From: Pseudomonas peradeniyensis
Lineage (GTDB): Bacteria; Pseudomonadota; Gammaproteobacteria; Pseudomonadales; Pseudomonadaceae
Reading direction: 5' to 3'
Assembly (NCBI RefSeq): GCF_014268935.2
Contig: NZ_JABWRJ020000003.1
Span: forward strand, 496,001 to 560,000
DNA length: 64,000 nt
Shown here: piece by piece, positions 44,122 through 52,634 of the stretch
Numbering within the stretch: position 1 is the stretch's first letter
Layout of the letters: every line of letters starts with the position of its first letter
Program-made: the position numbers and the translations under genes
Notes under the pieces: model-generated
The model's database searches: none
What the model saw: the letters and a program-made list of their open reading frames with translations, nothing else
Told to the model about the DNA's origin: nothing

Positions 44122-44243
44122 TGTGGATAAGCTGGGGGCGCTACGCTGGAGGCCAGTAACAGCAGGGCCTGGCGAGATTTGAGCAAAAAACGTCCACTAT
44201 TCAGTAGCTTGTGCACAAACGGCGGGGACGAGGGTGTGGATAA
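44122..44243. promoter_or_regulatory. Cluster of DnaA-box sequences
   Basis: Two perfect copies of TGTGGATAA (inverse of the DnaA box TTATCCACA) lie at 44122-44130 and 44235-44243, with TTGTGCACA, one mismatch from TTATNCACA, at 44209-44217. They fill a 248-bp non-coding gap. It may bind DnaA as a titration or reactivation site or regulate a neighbour. It is not the chromosome origin, as no dnaA/dnaN genes or AT-rich unwinding region are near. Confidence 0.45.
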
Positions 44244-44258
44244 CCTTTGGAGCGCTTG

Positions 44259-44287
44259 CTACAGGCCACGTCCCCCGTGGCCTGTAG
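44259..44287. terminator. Strong hairpin between GcvR-like gene and rarD
   Basis: A 12-bp perfect stem (44259-44270 with 44276-44287, arm CTACAGGCCACG) around a 5-nt loop. A second small palindrome TGATCA-T5-TGATCA follows at 44293-44309 and includes the rarD stop codon; its T-run would aid termination of rightward transcripts. Confidence 0.6.
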
Positions 44288-44306
44288 TAATATGATCATT
44301 TTTTGA

Positions 44307-45194
44307 TCAGGTGCGCTTGCGCAAACTCAGCCAGGCATCGACGCTGTAGACAGCCAGCCCTGCCCAGATAAAGGCGAACGCCACCAAGGTGCTCGACGAC
44401 AGGTGTTCGTCGAACAGCAGCACCGCCTGCAGCAGCACCAGGGTCGGTGCCAGGTACTGCAGGAAGCCCAGCGTGGTATAGGGCAGGTGGCGTGCAGCGG
44501 CGTTGAAGCACACCAGCGGCACCAGCGTCACCGGGCCGGCGGCGATCAGCCACAGCGCTTCGCTGCTGCTGAAGAACTCAGGGCTGGCGCTGCTGGCCGT
44601 CGGGTGCAGCAGCAACCAGCCGATGGCAATGGGCACCAGCATCCAGGTCTCGACCACCAGCCCTGGCAGCGCCGCCACCGGTGCCTGCTTGCGGATCAAG
44701 CCATAGAAGCCGAACGACAGCGCCAGCGCCAGCGACACCCAGGGCAGGCTGCCGACCTGCCACACCTGCTGCGCTACGCCCAGGGCCGCGAGGGCCACCG
44801 CCAGCCATTGCAGGCGGCGCAGGCGCTCGCCGAGCAGCAGCATGCCCAGCAGCACGTTGATCAGCGGGTTGATGTAGTAGCCCAGGCTGGCCTCGAGCAT
44901 GCGCCCATTGTTCACCGCCCACACGTAGGTCAGCCAGTTGCCGGCGATCAGCGCGCCGCTGAGCGCGAGGATCGCCAGGCGCCGTGGGTTGTCGCGTAGT
45001 TCGCGCCACCAGCCGGGGTGTTTCCACACCAGCAGCAGGAGCGAGCCGAACAGCGCCGACCAGAGCACGCGGTGGACGATGATCTCCACCGCCGGAACGC
45101 TCTGGATCGCTTTGAAGTACAGGGGGAACAGGCCCCAGATGATGTAGGCGCCGAGGCCCAGGAGGTACCCGCGGCGCGGGTTGGCGGCGTGCAT
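44307..45194 (-). CDS. rarD: RarD/EamA-family transporter
   Basis: 295 aa, almost wholly hydrophobic with about ten transmembrane helices, a member of the drug/metabolite transporter superfamily. The N-terminus (GYLLGLGAYIIWGLFPLYFKAI, VEIIVHRVLWSALF) and SLGYYINPLINVLLGMLLLGERL (about residues 100-122) are typical of RarD. RarD was named for chloramphenicol sensitivity, but the natural substrate is not established. It stands alone, convergent with the GcvR-like gene. Confidence 0.88.
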   Translation of the reverse strand: MHAANPRRGYLLGLGAYIIWGLFPLYFKAIQSVPAVEIIVHRVLWSALFGSLLLLVWKHPGWWRELRDNPRRLAILALSGALIAGNWLTYVWAVNNGRMLEASLGYYINPLINVLLGMLLLGERLRRLQWLAVALAALGVAQQVWQVGSLPWVSLALALSFGFYGLIRKQAPVAALPGLVVETWMLVPIAIGWLLLHPTASSASPEFFSSSEALWLIAAGPVTLVPLVCFNAAARHLPYTTLGFLQYLAPTLVLLQAVLLFDEHLSSSTLVAFAFIWAGLAVYSVDAWLSLRKRT

Positions 45195-45353
45195 GCAGAA
45201 TCCTTGCTTAGGTAGCTAAATAAAGCGACGCCTATTGTAGACAGAGCGCGGCCTGTAGCTAGTGCCCTTTCTCTGAAATACGTGGTCTTTTGGCAAGTGG
45301 CTTGGAGGTTCGGCCAAGGCACTTGCCTGAAGCGAGGAGCTTGTTGCCGAGAC

Positions 45354-46328
45354 CTAGAACAATTTCAACGGTTGTTCATCGAGCGCGGCGATCTGCTCGC
45401 GCAGGGCGAGGATCTGGTCGCCCCAGTAGCGCGGCTGGCCGAACCAGGGGAAGCTCGGCGGGAACGCCGGATCGTCCCAGCGCCGCGCCAGCCAGGCGCT
45501 GTAGTGCAACTGGCGCAGGGCGCGCAGCGGCTCGATCAGGGCCAGCTCACGCGGGTCGAAGTCGTGGAATTCGTTGTAGCCGTCGATCAGTTCGGCCAGC
45601 TGGCCGAGCCGCTCTTCGCGGCTGCCGGCGAGCATCATCCACAGGTCCTGGACGGCCGGGCCCATGCGGCAGTCGTCGAGGTCGACCACGTGGTAGACGT
45701 CGTCACGGTGCATCAGGTTGCCGGGGTGCAGGTCGCCGTGCAGGCGGATCAGCTGGTGCGGGGTGCGGGCGTAGATATCCTCGACCCGCTTGAGCAGGTC
45801 GCGGGCCACCGATTCATAGGCCGGCAGCAGCTCGCGGGGCACGAAATTGCCGTCGAGCAAGGTCTTGAGCGAGGCGTGGCCAAAGTTGTCCACAGCCAGG
45901 GCTTCGCGGTGTTCGAAGGGTTTGCTCGCGCCTACCGCGTGCAGGCGCCCGAGCAGCTGCCCGAGGCGATAGAGCTGGTCGAGGTTGCCCGGCTCCGGGG
46001 CATGGCCGCCACGGCGGGGGAACAGGGTGAAGCGAAAACCCTGGTGCTCGAACAGGGAGCGATCTTCGTGCAGCAGTGGCGCCACCACGGGTACTTCGCA
46101 CTCGGCCAGCTCGCGGGTGAAGGCGTGCTCCTCGAGGATCGCCGCGTCGCTCCAGCGCTCAGGGCGATAGAACTTGGCGATCAGCGGCTGCGCGTCCTCG
46201 ATGCCCACCTGGTAGACGCGGTTCTCGTAGCTGTTGAGCGCCAGCACCCGTGCGTCGCTGAGAAAGCCGAGGCTTTCCACGGCGTCCAGCACGAGGTCGG
46301 GGGTGAGGGTGTCGAAGGGGTGGGACAT
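45354..46328 (-). CDS. Stress-response Ser/Thr kinase, SrkA (YihE)-like
   Basis: 324 aa, APH-like kinase fold. N-terminal VLALNSYENRVYQVGIEDAQPLIAKFYRPERWSD (about residues 28-61) holds the ATP-site Lys, RLHGDLHPGNLMHRDDVYHVVDLDDC (about 194-219) holds the catalytic-loop and metal-site aspartates. This matches E. coli YihE/SrkA, which counters the MazEF death pathway under stress; that link is not tested in Pseudomonas as far as I know. Length is standard. In E. coli yihE is next to dsbA, which is not the case here. Confidence 0.87.
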   Translation of the reverse strand: MSHPFDTLTPDLVLDAVESLGFLSDARVLALNSYENRVYQVGIEDAQPLIAKFYRPERWSDAAILEEHAFTRELAECEVPVVAPLLHEDRSLFEHQGFRFTLFPRRGGHAPEPGNLDQLYRLGQLLGRLHAVGASKPFEHREALAVDNFGHASLKTLLDGNFVPRELLPAYESVARDLLKRVEDIYARTPHQLIRLHGDLHPGNLMHRDDVYHVVDLDDCRMGPAVQDLWMMLAGSREERLGQLAELIDGYNEFHDFDPRELALIEPLRALRQLHYSAWLARRWDDPAFPPSFPWFGQPRYWGDQILALREQIAALDEQPLKLF

Positions 46329-46418
46329 GAAAGGCTCCGGTCGCTGGGACTGCGGCCTGCATGTTACCCCAAACCCTGGGCCAAGCCGGCCTTTGCTGGA
46401 GCAGGCTTCGCGGCCAGA

Positions 46419-47183
46419 CTAGACCGGCACCCCCAGCAACACGAACGACGGATGAAACTGTACCCGCAGGGCGCTCCCCGGCTGGACCTGCTGCAGCTCC
46501 AGCCAGGCCGCCTCGGCGATGGCGCACAAGGTCTGGCCATTGCCCAGCGCCAGGCGCACTTCGCCCGGCCCACCCTCTTCGATCAGCACCTCCTCGACCT
46601 TGGCCTTCAGGCAGTTGCTCCCAGGCTCCGGCGTCTCATCCGCGCCCAGCAACCGTACCCAGCCGGCCTTGAGCAGCGCCACCACCGTCCCCCCCAACGC
46701 CAGCTCCAGCCGCTCGGTGCTGCCCCGGGTGATCAAGGCCTCGATCTCCAGCCCGCCGCCCAGGTCCAGGCTGATGCGATCATGCCGGCCTTCGCGGCGC
46801 AGCCCGCTGATCCGTCCCTGCAACTGGTTGCGCGCACTGGTGCGCAGCATCAGGCGGCCGAGCAGGTCGAGGTCGCTGCTGTCCTCGGCGGACTCGAGGA
46901 TCTCCGCCTGCAGTGCCTGCAGGCGCTGGTACAGGCGCAGCACCCGCTCGCCTTCGGCGGAGAGCCGTGCGCCACCGCCGCCGCGGCCGCCGGTGCTGCG
47001 TTCCACCAGGGGCTGCGCCGCCAGGTTGTTGAGTTCGTCGATGGCGTCCCAGGCGGCCTTGTAGCTGATGCCGGCGGCCTTGGCGGCGCGGGTGATTGAG
47101 CCCTGTTCGGCGACATGCTGCAACAGGGCGATGCGCTGTGGACGACGGACGATGTGCTGGGTGAGCAGGGCAGGCAGGGACAT
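46419..47183 (-). CDS. ModE-like molybdate-responsive regulator
   Basis: 254 aa from ATG 47183. N-terminal LysR-like winged helix (RIALLQHVAEQGSITRAAKAAGISYKAAWDAIDELNNL, about 17-54, with PLVERSTGGRGGGGARLS) and two C-terminal Mop/TOBE domains (SARNQLQGRISGLRREGRHDRISLDLGGG, about 116-144, and GSNCLKAKVEEVLIEEGGPGEVRLALGNGQTLCAIA, about 185-220). ModE dimers bind molybdate and repress modABC. No mod transporter genes are in the window. Upstream in-frame codons to 47231 are not family-like. Confidence 0.87.
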   Translation of the reverse strand: MSLPALLTQHIVRRPQRIALLQHVAEQGSITRAAKAAGISYKAAWDAIDELNNLAAQPLVERSTGGRGGGGARLSAEGERVLRLYQRLQALQAEILESAEDSSDLDLLGRLMLRTSARNQLQGRISGLRREGRHDRISLDLGGGLEIEALITRGSTERLELALGGTVVALLKAGWVRLLGADETPEPGSNCLKAKVEEVLIEEGGPGEVRLALGNGQTLCAIAEAAWLELQQVQPGSALRVQFHPSFVLLGVPV

Positions 47184-47240
47184 GGGCGGGCATCGGGTGT
47201 GGTGTAGGTCCCGCGACGTTGCCGCCGTCACCGGGGCAAG

Positions 47241-47978
47241 TCAAGCCTGGCCCGGCCTGGGCGTGCGCGCCAGGCAGTAGATGTCGACCCGCCGGGCGCC
47301 GGCCTGGCGTAGCAGTCGGGCGATGGCCTGGGCGGTCGCCCCGGTGGTCAGCACGTCATCGACCAGTGCCAGGTGCACGCCATCGAGCTCGCTGCCGGGG
47401 GCAAGGGCGAAGGCCTGGCGCAGGTTGCGTTGCCGGGCCCGGGCGCCGAGGGCCTGCTGCGCCGGGGTATCGCGCACACGCTGGAGCAGGCGCTCGTCAC
47501 AGGGCAGGCGCAGTTGCCTGGCGAGCCAGCGGGCGAGCATCGCCGCCTGGTTGAAGCCGCGCTGGCGCAGTCGACGCCTGGCCAGCGGCACGGGCAACAG
47601 GCGGTCGGGGCGTGGCAGGCCTTCGTCGTAGTGGTGCATCAGGCTGTGGCTGAGCAACTGCGCCAATAATCGCCCCAGCGGCCACTGGCTGTTGTGCTTG
47701 AAACGGCTGATCAGGGTGTCGATGGGAAACCCGTAATGCCAGGGCGCGATCACTCGGCTGAATGCGGGAGGGCGGCGGCTGCAACCACCGCAGAGAAGGC
47801 CGTCGATGGCCAGGGGCAGCGCGCAACGGCGGCACTGCTCGTCCAGCCAGGGCAGTGCCTGCTCGCAGGCGCTGCACAAGGGATAGGGCTGCTCGGCAAG
47901 CTCGTCGCAGAGCAAACAGCACTGATCGTTATTTGTACAGATGTAAACCAGTGTGTTCTTAATTGGTTGACAGTGCAT
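47241..47978 (-). CDS. comF: ComF-family phosphoribosyltransferase-like protein
   Basis: 245 aa from ATG 47978. A cysteine-rich N-terminal zinc region (CCLLCDEL, CSACEQALPW, CRRCALPL, CGGCSRRPPAF, within residues about 20-70), then a type I phosphoribosyltransferase-like domain with the PRPP loop HLALVDDVLTTGAT (about 202-215). ComF proteins are needed for DNA uptake in naturally competent bacteria. The frame stays open far past 47978 toward 49055, but that part is antisense to bioB. Codons 3-13 overlap a BirA-type operator. Confidence 0.9.
   Translation of the reverse strand: MHCQPIKNTLVYICTNNDQCCLLCDELAEQPYPLCSACEQALPWLDEQCRRCALPLAIDGLLCGGCSRRPPAFSRVIAPWHYGFPIDTLISRFKHNSQWPLGRLLAQLLSHSLMHHYDEGLPRPDRLLPVPLARRRLRQRGFNQAAMLARWLARQLRLPCDERLLQRVRDTPAQQALGARARQRNLRQAFALAPGSELDGVHLALVDDVLTTGATAQAIARLLRQAGARRVDIYCLARTPRPGQA
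47942..47972. promoter_or_regulatory. BirA-type biotin operator between comF and bioB
   Basis: TGTAAACC (47942-47949), 15 bp, GGTTGACA (47965-47972). The known BirA operator is TTGTAAACC-N14-16-GGTTTACAA, so only one core position differs and the spacing is exact. The right half contains the TTGACA -35 box of the bioB promoter, so bound BirA would block bio transcription. The site lies inside comF codons 3-13. Confidence 0.8.
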
Positions 47979-47995
47979 GAGGCCTTCCGTAACTA
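47967..47995 (+). promoter_or_regulatory. bioB: bioB promoter
   Basis: Perfect -35 TTGACA at 47967-47972, 17-bp spacer, then TAACTA at 47990-47995 as -10. The start codon of bioB is 73 bp further. The -35 box lies in the right half of the biotin operator. Confidence 0.65.
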
Positions 47996-48068
47996 TGCGA
48001 GCTATCCGTGATGCGCTGGTGGGTTTTCCTGTCCCGGCGTCAGTCAGACCATAGATAAGGAAACGCCG

Positions 48069-49127
48069 ATGAGCGCCAGCGCAATTGCAACCACACGTCA
48101 CGATTGGTCCCTGGCCGAGGTCAAGGCCCTGTTCCAGCAGCCGTTCAACGACCTGCTGTTCCAGGCCCAGACCATGCACCGCGCGCACTTCGACCCAAAT
48201 CGCGTGCAGGTTTCCACGCTGCTGTCGATCAAGACCGGCGCCTGCCCGGAAGATTGCAAATATTGTCCGCAGTCCGGTCACTACAACACCGGGCTGGAAA
48301 AACAGAAGCTGATGGAAGTGCAGAAGGTGCTGGAAGAGGCCGCCCGGGCCAAGGCCATCGGTTCGACCCGCTTCTGCATGGGCGCGGCGTGGAAGCACCC
48401 GTCGGCCAAGGACATGCCCTACGTGCTGGAGATGGTCAAAGGGGTCAAGGCCATGGGCCTGGAAACCTGCATGACCCTCGGCAAGCTCGACCAGGAGCAG
48501 ACCCAGGCCCTGGCCCAGGCCGGCCTGGACTACTACAACCACAACCTCGACACCTCGCCGGAGTTCTACGGCAGCATCATCACCACCCGCACCTACAGCG
48601 AGCGCCTGCAGACCCTGGCTTACGTGCGCGATGCCGGCATGAAGATCTGCTCCGGCGGCATCCTCGGCATGGGCGAGTCGCTGGACGACCGCGCCGGCCT
48701 GTTGATCCAGCTGGCCAACCTGCCCGAGCACCCGGAATCGGTGCCGATCAACATGCTGGTCAAGGTCGCCGGCACGCCGCTGGCCGATGAAGAGGACGTC
48801 GATCCGTTCGACTTCATCCGCATGCTGGCCGTGGCCCGGATCCTCATGCCCAAGTCCCATGTGCGCCTGTCGGCCGGTCGCGAGCAGATGAACGAGCAGA
48901 TGCAGGCCCTGGCGTTCATGGCCGGCGCCAACTCGATCTTCTACGGCGAGAAACTGCTGACCACCGGCAACCCGCAGGCCGACAAGGACATGCAGCTGTT
49001 CGCCCGCCTCGGTATCCAGCCGGAAGCCCGTGAAGAGCACGCCGACGAGGTGCACCAGGCCGCCATCGAGCAGGCGCTGGTCGAGCAGCGTAGCAGCGAG
49101 TTGTTCTACGACGCAGCCTCGGCCTGA
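48069..49127 (+). CDS. bioB: Biotin synthase
   Basis: 352 aa, radical-SAM enzyme that inserts sulfur into dethiobiotin. The cluster motif CPEDCKYCPQSG (C-x3-C-x2-C, about residues 60-71) binds the 4Fe-4S cluster; RFCMGAAWK and YYNHNLDTSPEFY are further family blocks, and the Arg/Cys residues for the 2Fe-2S cluster region lie beyond. AAGGA precedes ATG 48069. It leads a five-gene biotin operon with tight spacing (bioF starts 2 nt after the stop). Confidence 0.97.
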   Translation: MSASAIATTRHDWSLAEVKALFQQPFNDLLFQAQTMHRAHFDPNRVQVSTLLSIKTGACPEDCKYCPQSGHYNTGLEKQKLMEVQKVLEEAARAKAIGSTRFCMGAAWKHPSAKDMPYVLEMVKGVKAMGLETCMTLGKLDQEQTQALAQAGLDYYNHNLDTSPEFYGSIITTRTYSERLQTLAYVRDAGMKICSGGILGMGESLDDRAGLLIQLANLPEHPESVPINMLVKVAGTPLADEEDVDPFDFIRMLAVARILMPKSHVRLSAGREQMNEQMQALAFMAGANSIFYGEKLLTTGNPQADKDMQLFARLGIQPEAREEHADEVHQAAIEQALVEQRSSELFYDAASA

Positions 49128-49129
49128 GC

Positions 49130-50302
49130 ATGGCCTTCGATCTCGCCGCGCGGCTGGCCGAACGGCGTGCCGCCGACCTGTATCGCCAGCGACCGCTGCT
49201 TGAAAGCCCGCAGGGGCCGCAGGTGGTGGTCGACGGCCAGCCGCTGCTGGCCTTCTGCAGTAACGACTACCTGGGCCTGGCCAATCACCCCGAGGTGATC
49301 AAGGCCTGGCGCGACGGCGCCGAACGCTGGGGTGTCGGCGGCGGTGCCTCGCATCTGGTGATTGGCCACAGCACCCCGCACCATGAGGTGGAGGAGGCGC
49401 TGGCCGAGCTGACGGGCCGGCCGCGTGCGCTGCTGTTCTCCACCGGCTACATGGCCAACCTCGGCGCGATCACCGCGCTGGTCGGGCAGGGCGACACGGT
49501 GCTGCAGGACCGCCTCAACCACGCTTCCCTGCTCGACGGCGGGCTGCTCAGCGGCGCCCGCTTCAGCCGCTACCTGCACAACGACCCGGCCAGCCTGGCC
49601 AGCCGCCTGGGCAAGGCCAGCGGCAACACCCTGGTGGTCACCGACGGCGTGTTCAGCATGGACGGCGACTGCGCCGACCTGCCGGCCCTGGCCAAGGAGG
49701 CCCGCGCACGCGGTGCCTGGCTGATGGTCGATGACGCTCATGGCCTGGGAACCTTGGGCGCCAACGGCGGTGGTCTGGTCGAGCATTGCGGACTGGGTGT
49801 CGAGGACGTGCCGGTGCTGATCGGCACGCTGGGCAAGGCCTGCGGTACCTCCGGCGCCTTCGTCGCCGGCAGCGAGGAGCTGATCGAGGCACTGGTGCAG
49901 TTCGCCCGGCCCTACATCTACACCACCAGCCAGCCACCGGCGCTGGCCTGCGCCACGCTCAAGGCCCTGGACTTGCTACGCCGCGAACACTGGCGGCGCG
50001 AGCACCTGGCCGCGCTGATCCGGCAGTTCCGCACGGGCGCCGAGCAGATCGGCCTGTCCCTGATGGACAGCCACACCGCGATCCAGCCGATCCTGATCGG
50101 CGATGCGGGGCGGGCGCTGGCATTGTCCCGCCTGCTGCGCGAGCGCGGGTTGCTGGTCACGGCGATTCGCCCACCCACCGTGCCCGCCGGCAGCGCCCGC
50201 CTGCGGGTGACCCTGAGCGCCGCCCACAGTGAGGCGCAGGTGCAGCTATTGTTGAATGCATTGGCCGAGTGTTATCCACAGCTGGAGTCCGCCGATGCGT
50301 AA
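49130..50302 (+). CDS. bioF: 8-amino-7-oxononanoate synthase
   Basis: 390 aa, fold-type I PLP enzyme that joins pimeloyl-ACP and alanine. FCSNDYLGLANHP (about residues 42-54), GVGGGASHLVIGHSTPHHEVEEALAEL, the Asp in WLMVDDAHGLGTLG (about 197-210) and the PLP lysine in IGTLGKACGTSGAF (about 229-242) are all present. It overlaps bioH by 8 nt. Confidence 0.96.
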   Translation: MAFDLAARLAERRAADLYRQRPLLESPQGPQVVVDGQPLLAFCSNDYLGLANHPEVIKAWRDGAERWGVGGGASHLVIGHSTPHHEVEEALAELTGRPRALLFSTGYMANLGAITALVGQGDTVLQDRLNHASLLDGGLLSGARFSRYLHNDPASLASRLGKASGNTLVVTDGVFSMDGDCADLPALAKEARARGAWLMVDDAHGLGTLGANGGGLVEHCGLGVEDVPVLIGTLGKACGTSGAFVAGSEELIEALVQFARPYIYTTSQPPALACATLKALDLLRREHWRREHLAALIRQFRTGAEQIGLSLMDSHTAIQPILIGDAGRALALSRLLRERGLLVTAIRPPTVPAGSARLRVTLSAAHSEAQVQLLLNALAECYPQLESADA

Positions 50303-51026
50303 CCGAATGATCCTCCTGCCCGGCTGGGGCCTGGGCACCGCTTCACTGGAGCCGCTGGCCGCCAGCCTGCGCGCCCAGGATCCACGCCTGCAGGTCGAGT
50401 TGATGCCGCTGCCGGAACTGGCCCACAGCGATGTCCAGGCCTGGGTCGACCATCTGGACCGCAAGCTGCCGACCGACGTGTGGCTGGGCGGCTGGTCGCT
50501 CGGTGGCATGCTCGCCAGCGCCCTGGCGCACAAGCGCGGCGACCACTGCTGCGGCTTGCTCACCCTGGCCAGCAACCCCAGCTTCGTGGCCCGGCCGGAC
50601 TGGCCGCACGGCATGCCCGCCGACACCTTCGGCACCTTCCTCGACGGCTGCCGCAGCCACACCCATGTCACCCTCAAGCGCTTCCGCACCCTGTGCAGCG
50701 AGGGCGCGCAGCAACCCCGCACCCTGCTGCGGCAGCTGGGCGTGGGCGTGCCCGACACCGATCCGCTGTACCTGGCCACCGGTTTGGAAGTGCTGGCCAG
50801 CCTCGATACCCGCACCGCCCTGGAGCAATACGGCGGCCCGCAGCTGCACCTGTTCGCCGGCAGTGACGCGCTGGTGCCGGTGGAAGCGGCCAAGGCCCTG
50901 AGCGACCTGCTGCCCGACGTGGAAGTCGGCCTGGTCGAAGACAGTTCCCACGCCTTCCTGCTGGAATATCCCCAGGAGCTGGCGGCGGGCATCAAGAGTT
51001 TCCTGCATGAGAGTGGCGATGACTGA
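50295..51026 (+). CDS. bioH: Pimeloyl-ACP methyl ester carboxylesterase
   Basis: 243 aa, alpha/beta hydrolase with the nucleophile elbow GWSLGGML (Ser near residue 74), a catalytic Asp in HLFAGSDALVPVE (about 195) and His in DSSHAFLLEYP (about 222). BioH removes the methyl ester that BioC places on the growing pimeloyl chain. Start ATG 50295 has GGAG 7 nt upstream and overlaps the end of bioF; an ATG at 50307 is a weaker option. Confidence 0.92.
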   Translation: MRNRMILLPGWGLGTASLEPLAASLRAQDPRLQVELMPLPELAHSDVQAWVDHLDRKLPTDVWLGGWSLGGMLASALAHKRGDHCCGLLTLASNPSFVARPDWPHGMPADTFGTFLDGCRSHTHVTLKRFRTLCSEGAQQPRTLLRQLGVGVPDTDPLYLATGLEVLASLDTRTALEQYGGPQLHLFAGSDALVPVEAAKALSDLLPDVEVGLVEDSSHAFLLEYPQELAAGIKSFLHESGDD

Positions 51027-51843
51027 CCTTTCCCAGCCCACCCTGCCCGGCACCTTGCCGGACAAGCGCCAGGTGGCGGCTTCGTTTTCCCGCGCCGCGT
51101 CCAGCTACGACAGCGTCGCGGCCTTGCAGCGAGCGGTGGGCATGGCGCTGCTGGAAAAGCTGCCCAGCGACCTTGCGCCTGCGCGCTGGCTGGACATGGG
51201 CAGCGGTACCGGCCACTTCAGCCGGGTGCTGACCGAGCGCTTCGCGGATGCGGGCGGCGTGGCGGTGGATATCGCCGAAGGCATGCTGCGCCATGCCCGC
51301 GAGCAGGGCGGCGCCCGGCACCATGTGGCGGGTGACGCCGAGCGCCTGCCGTTGCGTGATGGTTGCGTCGACCTGTTGTTCAGCAGCCTGGCGGTGCAGT
51401 GGTGCGGACAGTTCGCCAGCGTGCTGGACGAGGCGCGGCGGGTGCTGCGCCCCGGCGGGGTGCTGGCCTTCAGCAGTCTGTGCGTCGGCACCCTGGATGA
51501 ATTGCGTGCCAGCTGGCAGGTCGTGGATGGCATGGTGCACGTCAACCGCTTCCGGCGTTTCGAGGATTACCAGCGCCTGTGCGGCGACAGCGGGCTGGAG
51601 CTGATCGACCTGGAGCGGCGCCCCCACGTGTTGCATTATCCCGACGTGCGCAGCCTGACCCATGAACTCAAGGCTCTGGGTGCGCACAACCTCAACCCGG
51701 GGCGTCCGTCGGGGCTCACCGGTCGGGCGCGGATGCAGGGCCTGTTGCAGGCCTACGAACAGTACCGCCAGGCGCAAGGCCTGCCAGCCACCTACCAGGT
51801 GGTCTACGGCGTCCTGCGCAAGCCGTTGGACGGGGAGCAGTGA
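51019..51843 (+). CDS. bioC: Malonyl-ACP O-methyltransferase
   Basis: 274 aa from ATG 51019 (MTDLSQPTLPG), overlapping bioH by 8 nt; an in-frame ATG at 51007 would add four residues. SAM-binding motif I is RWLDMGSGTGHFSRVL (about residues 55-70), followed by VAVDIAEGML and LLFSSLAVQWC. BioC methylates malonyl-ACP so that it enters fatty-acid synthesis as a disguised primer for pimeloyl-ACP. The order bioH-bioC agrees with their opposing steps. Confidence 0.93.
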   Translation: MTDLSQPTLPGTLPDKRQVAASFSRAASSYDSVAALQRAVGMALLEKLPSDLAPARWLDMGSGTGHFSRVLTERFADAGGVAVDIAEGMLRHAREQGGARHHVAGDAERLPLRDGCVDLLFSSLAVQWCGQFASVLDEARRVLRPGGVLAFSSLCVGTLDELRASWQVVDGMVHVNRFRRFEDYQRLCGDSGLELIDLERRPHVLHYPDVRSLTHELKALGAHNLNPGRPSGLTGRARMQGLLQAYEQYRQAQGLPATYQVVYGVLRKPLDGEQ

Positions 51844-51844
51844 C

Positions 51845-52525
51845 ATGAGCCAGGCCTATTTCATTGCCGGCACCGACACCGATGTCGGCAAGACCACCAT
51901 CGCCGCGGGTTTGCTGCATGCGGCGCGGCAACTGGGGTTGAGCACCCTGGCGGCCAAGCCGGTGGCGTCCGGGTGCGTGGTGACGGCCAAGGGGTTGCGC
52001 AACAGCGACGCCTTGGCGCTGATCGACGAAAGCTCGGTCAAGCTGTCCTATGAAGCGGTCAATCCCTTCGCCTTCGAGCCGGCCATCGCCCCGCATGTAG
52101 CGGCCCGCGAGGCCGGGGTGGCGCTGAGCGTGCCGGCGCTGCGCGATGCCATGCAGCAGGTGCTGGCGCAGCACGCCGACTTCACCTTGATCGAAGGCGC
52201 CGGTGGCTGGCGCGTGCCGCTGTCCGACCATGCCAACCTGTCGGACCTGGCCATCGCCTTGAAGCTGCCGGTGATCCTGGTGGTGGGGGTGCGCCTGGGG
52301 TGCATCAACCACGCCTTGCTCAGCGCCGAGGCCATCGCCCGGGACGGCCTGCAGCTGGCGGGATGGGTGGCGAACATCGTCGATCCGCGTACATCGCGCC
52401 TGGAAGAAAACCTGTCCAGCCTGGCCGAGCGCTTGCCCGCGCCATGCCTGGGACGGGTGCCCTGGTTGAAGCAGGCTGGCGCGGACGCGGTGGCTGCGCA
52501 TTTGCAGCTGGACCTGCTGGATTAG
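51845..52525 (+). CDS. bioD: Dethiobiotin synthetase
   Basis: 226 aa with the P-loop AGTDTDVGKTTIAAGLL (about residues 7-23), the substrate-binding KPVASGC (about 38-44) and LIEGAGGWRVPLS (about 113-125). It closes the ureido ring from diaminopelargonate, CO2 and ATP. bioA is absent from this operon, as in other pseudomonads where it lies elsewhere. The start is 1 nt after the bioC stop. Confidence 0.96.
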   Translation: MSQAYFIAGTDTDVGKTTIAAGLLHAARQLGLSTLAAKPVASGCVVTAKGLRNSDALALIDESSVKLSYEAVNPFAFEPAIAPHVAAREAGVALSVPALRDAMQQVLAQHADFTLIEGAGGWRVPLSDHANLSDLAIALKLPVILVVGVRLGCINHALLSAEAIARDGLQLAGWVANIVDPRTSRLEENLSSLAERLPAPCLGRVPWLKQAGADAVAAHLQLDLLD

Positions 52526-52634
52526 GCCTTTGCCTATTAGCTGGCACTAGGCTATTAGGGATTTAAACGGGCCTTTTTCCCAGTCTGCTGCTTTAATAAG
52601 GCCTGTTCATCATCCAGCGTCATGGAGTCCTGAC

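Noticed and set aside
47979..49055. The upstream extension of the comF frame, which would give a 604-aa protein
   Set aside because: The extension is entirely antisense to bioB. The ATG at 47978 gives a normal ComF length with the cysteine region near the start.
52547..52562. TGGCAC followed by TATTA after bioD, considered as a sigma-54 promoter for the small gene at 52635
   Set aside because: The -12 element lacks the required GC dinucleotide at proper spacing (TGGCAC-N5-TTGCA expected).
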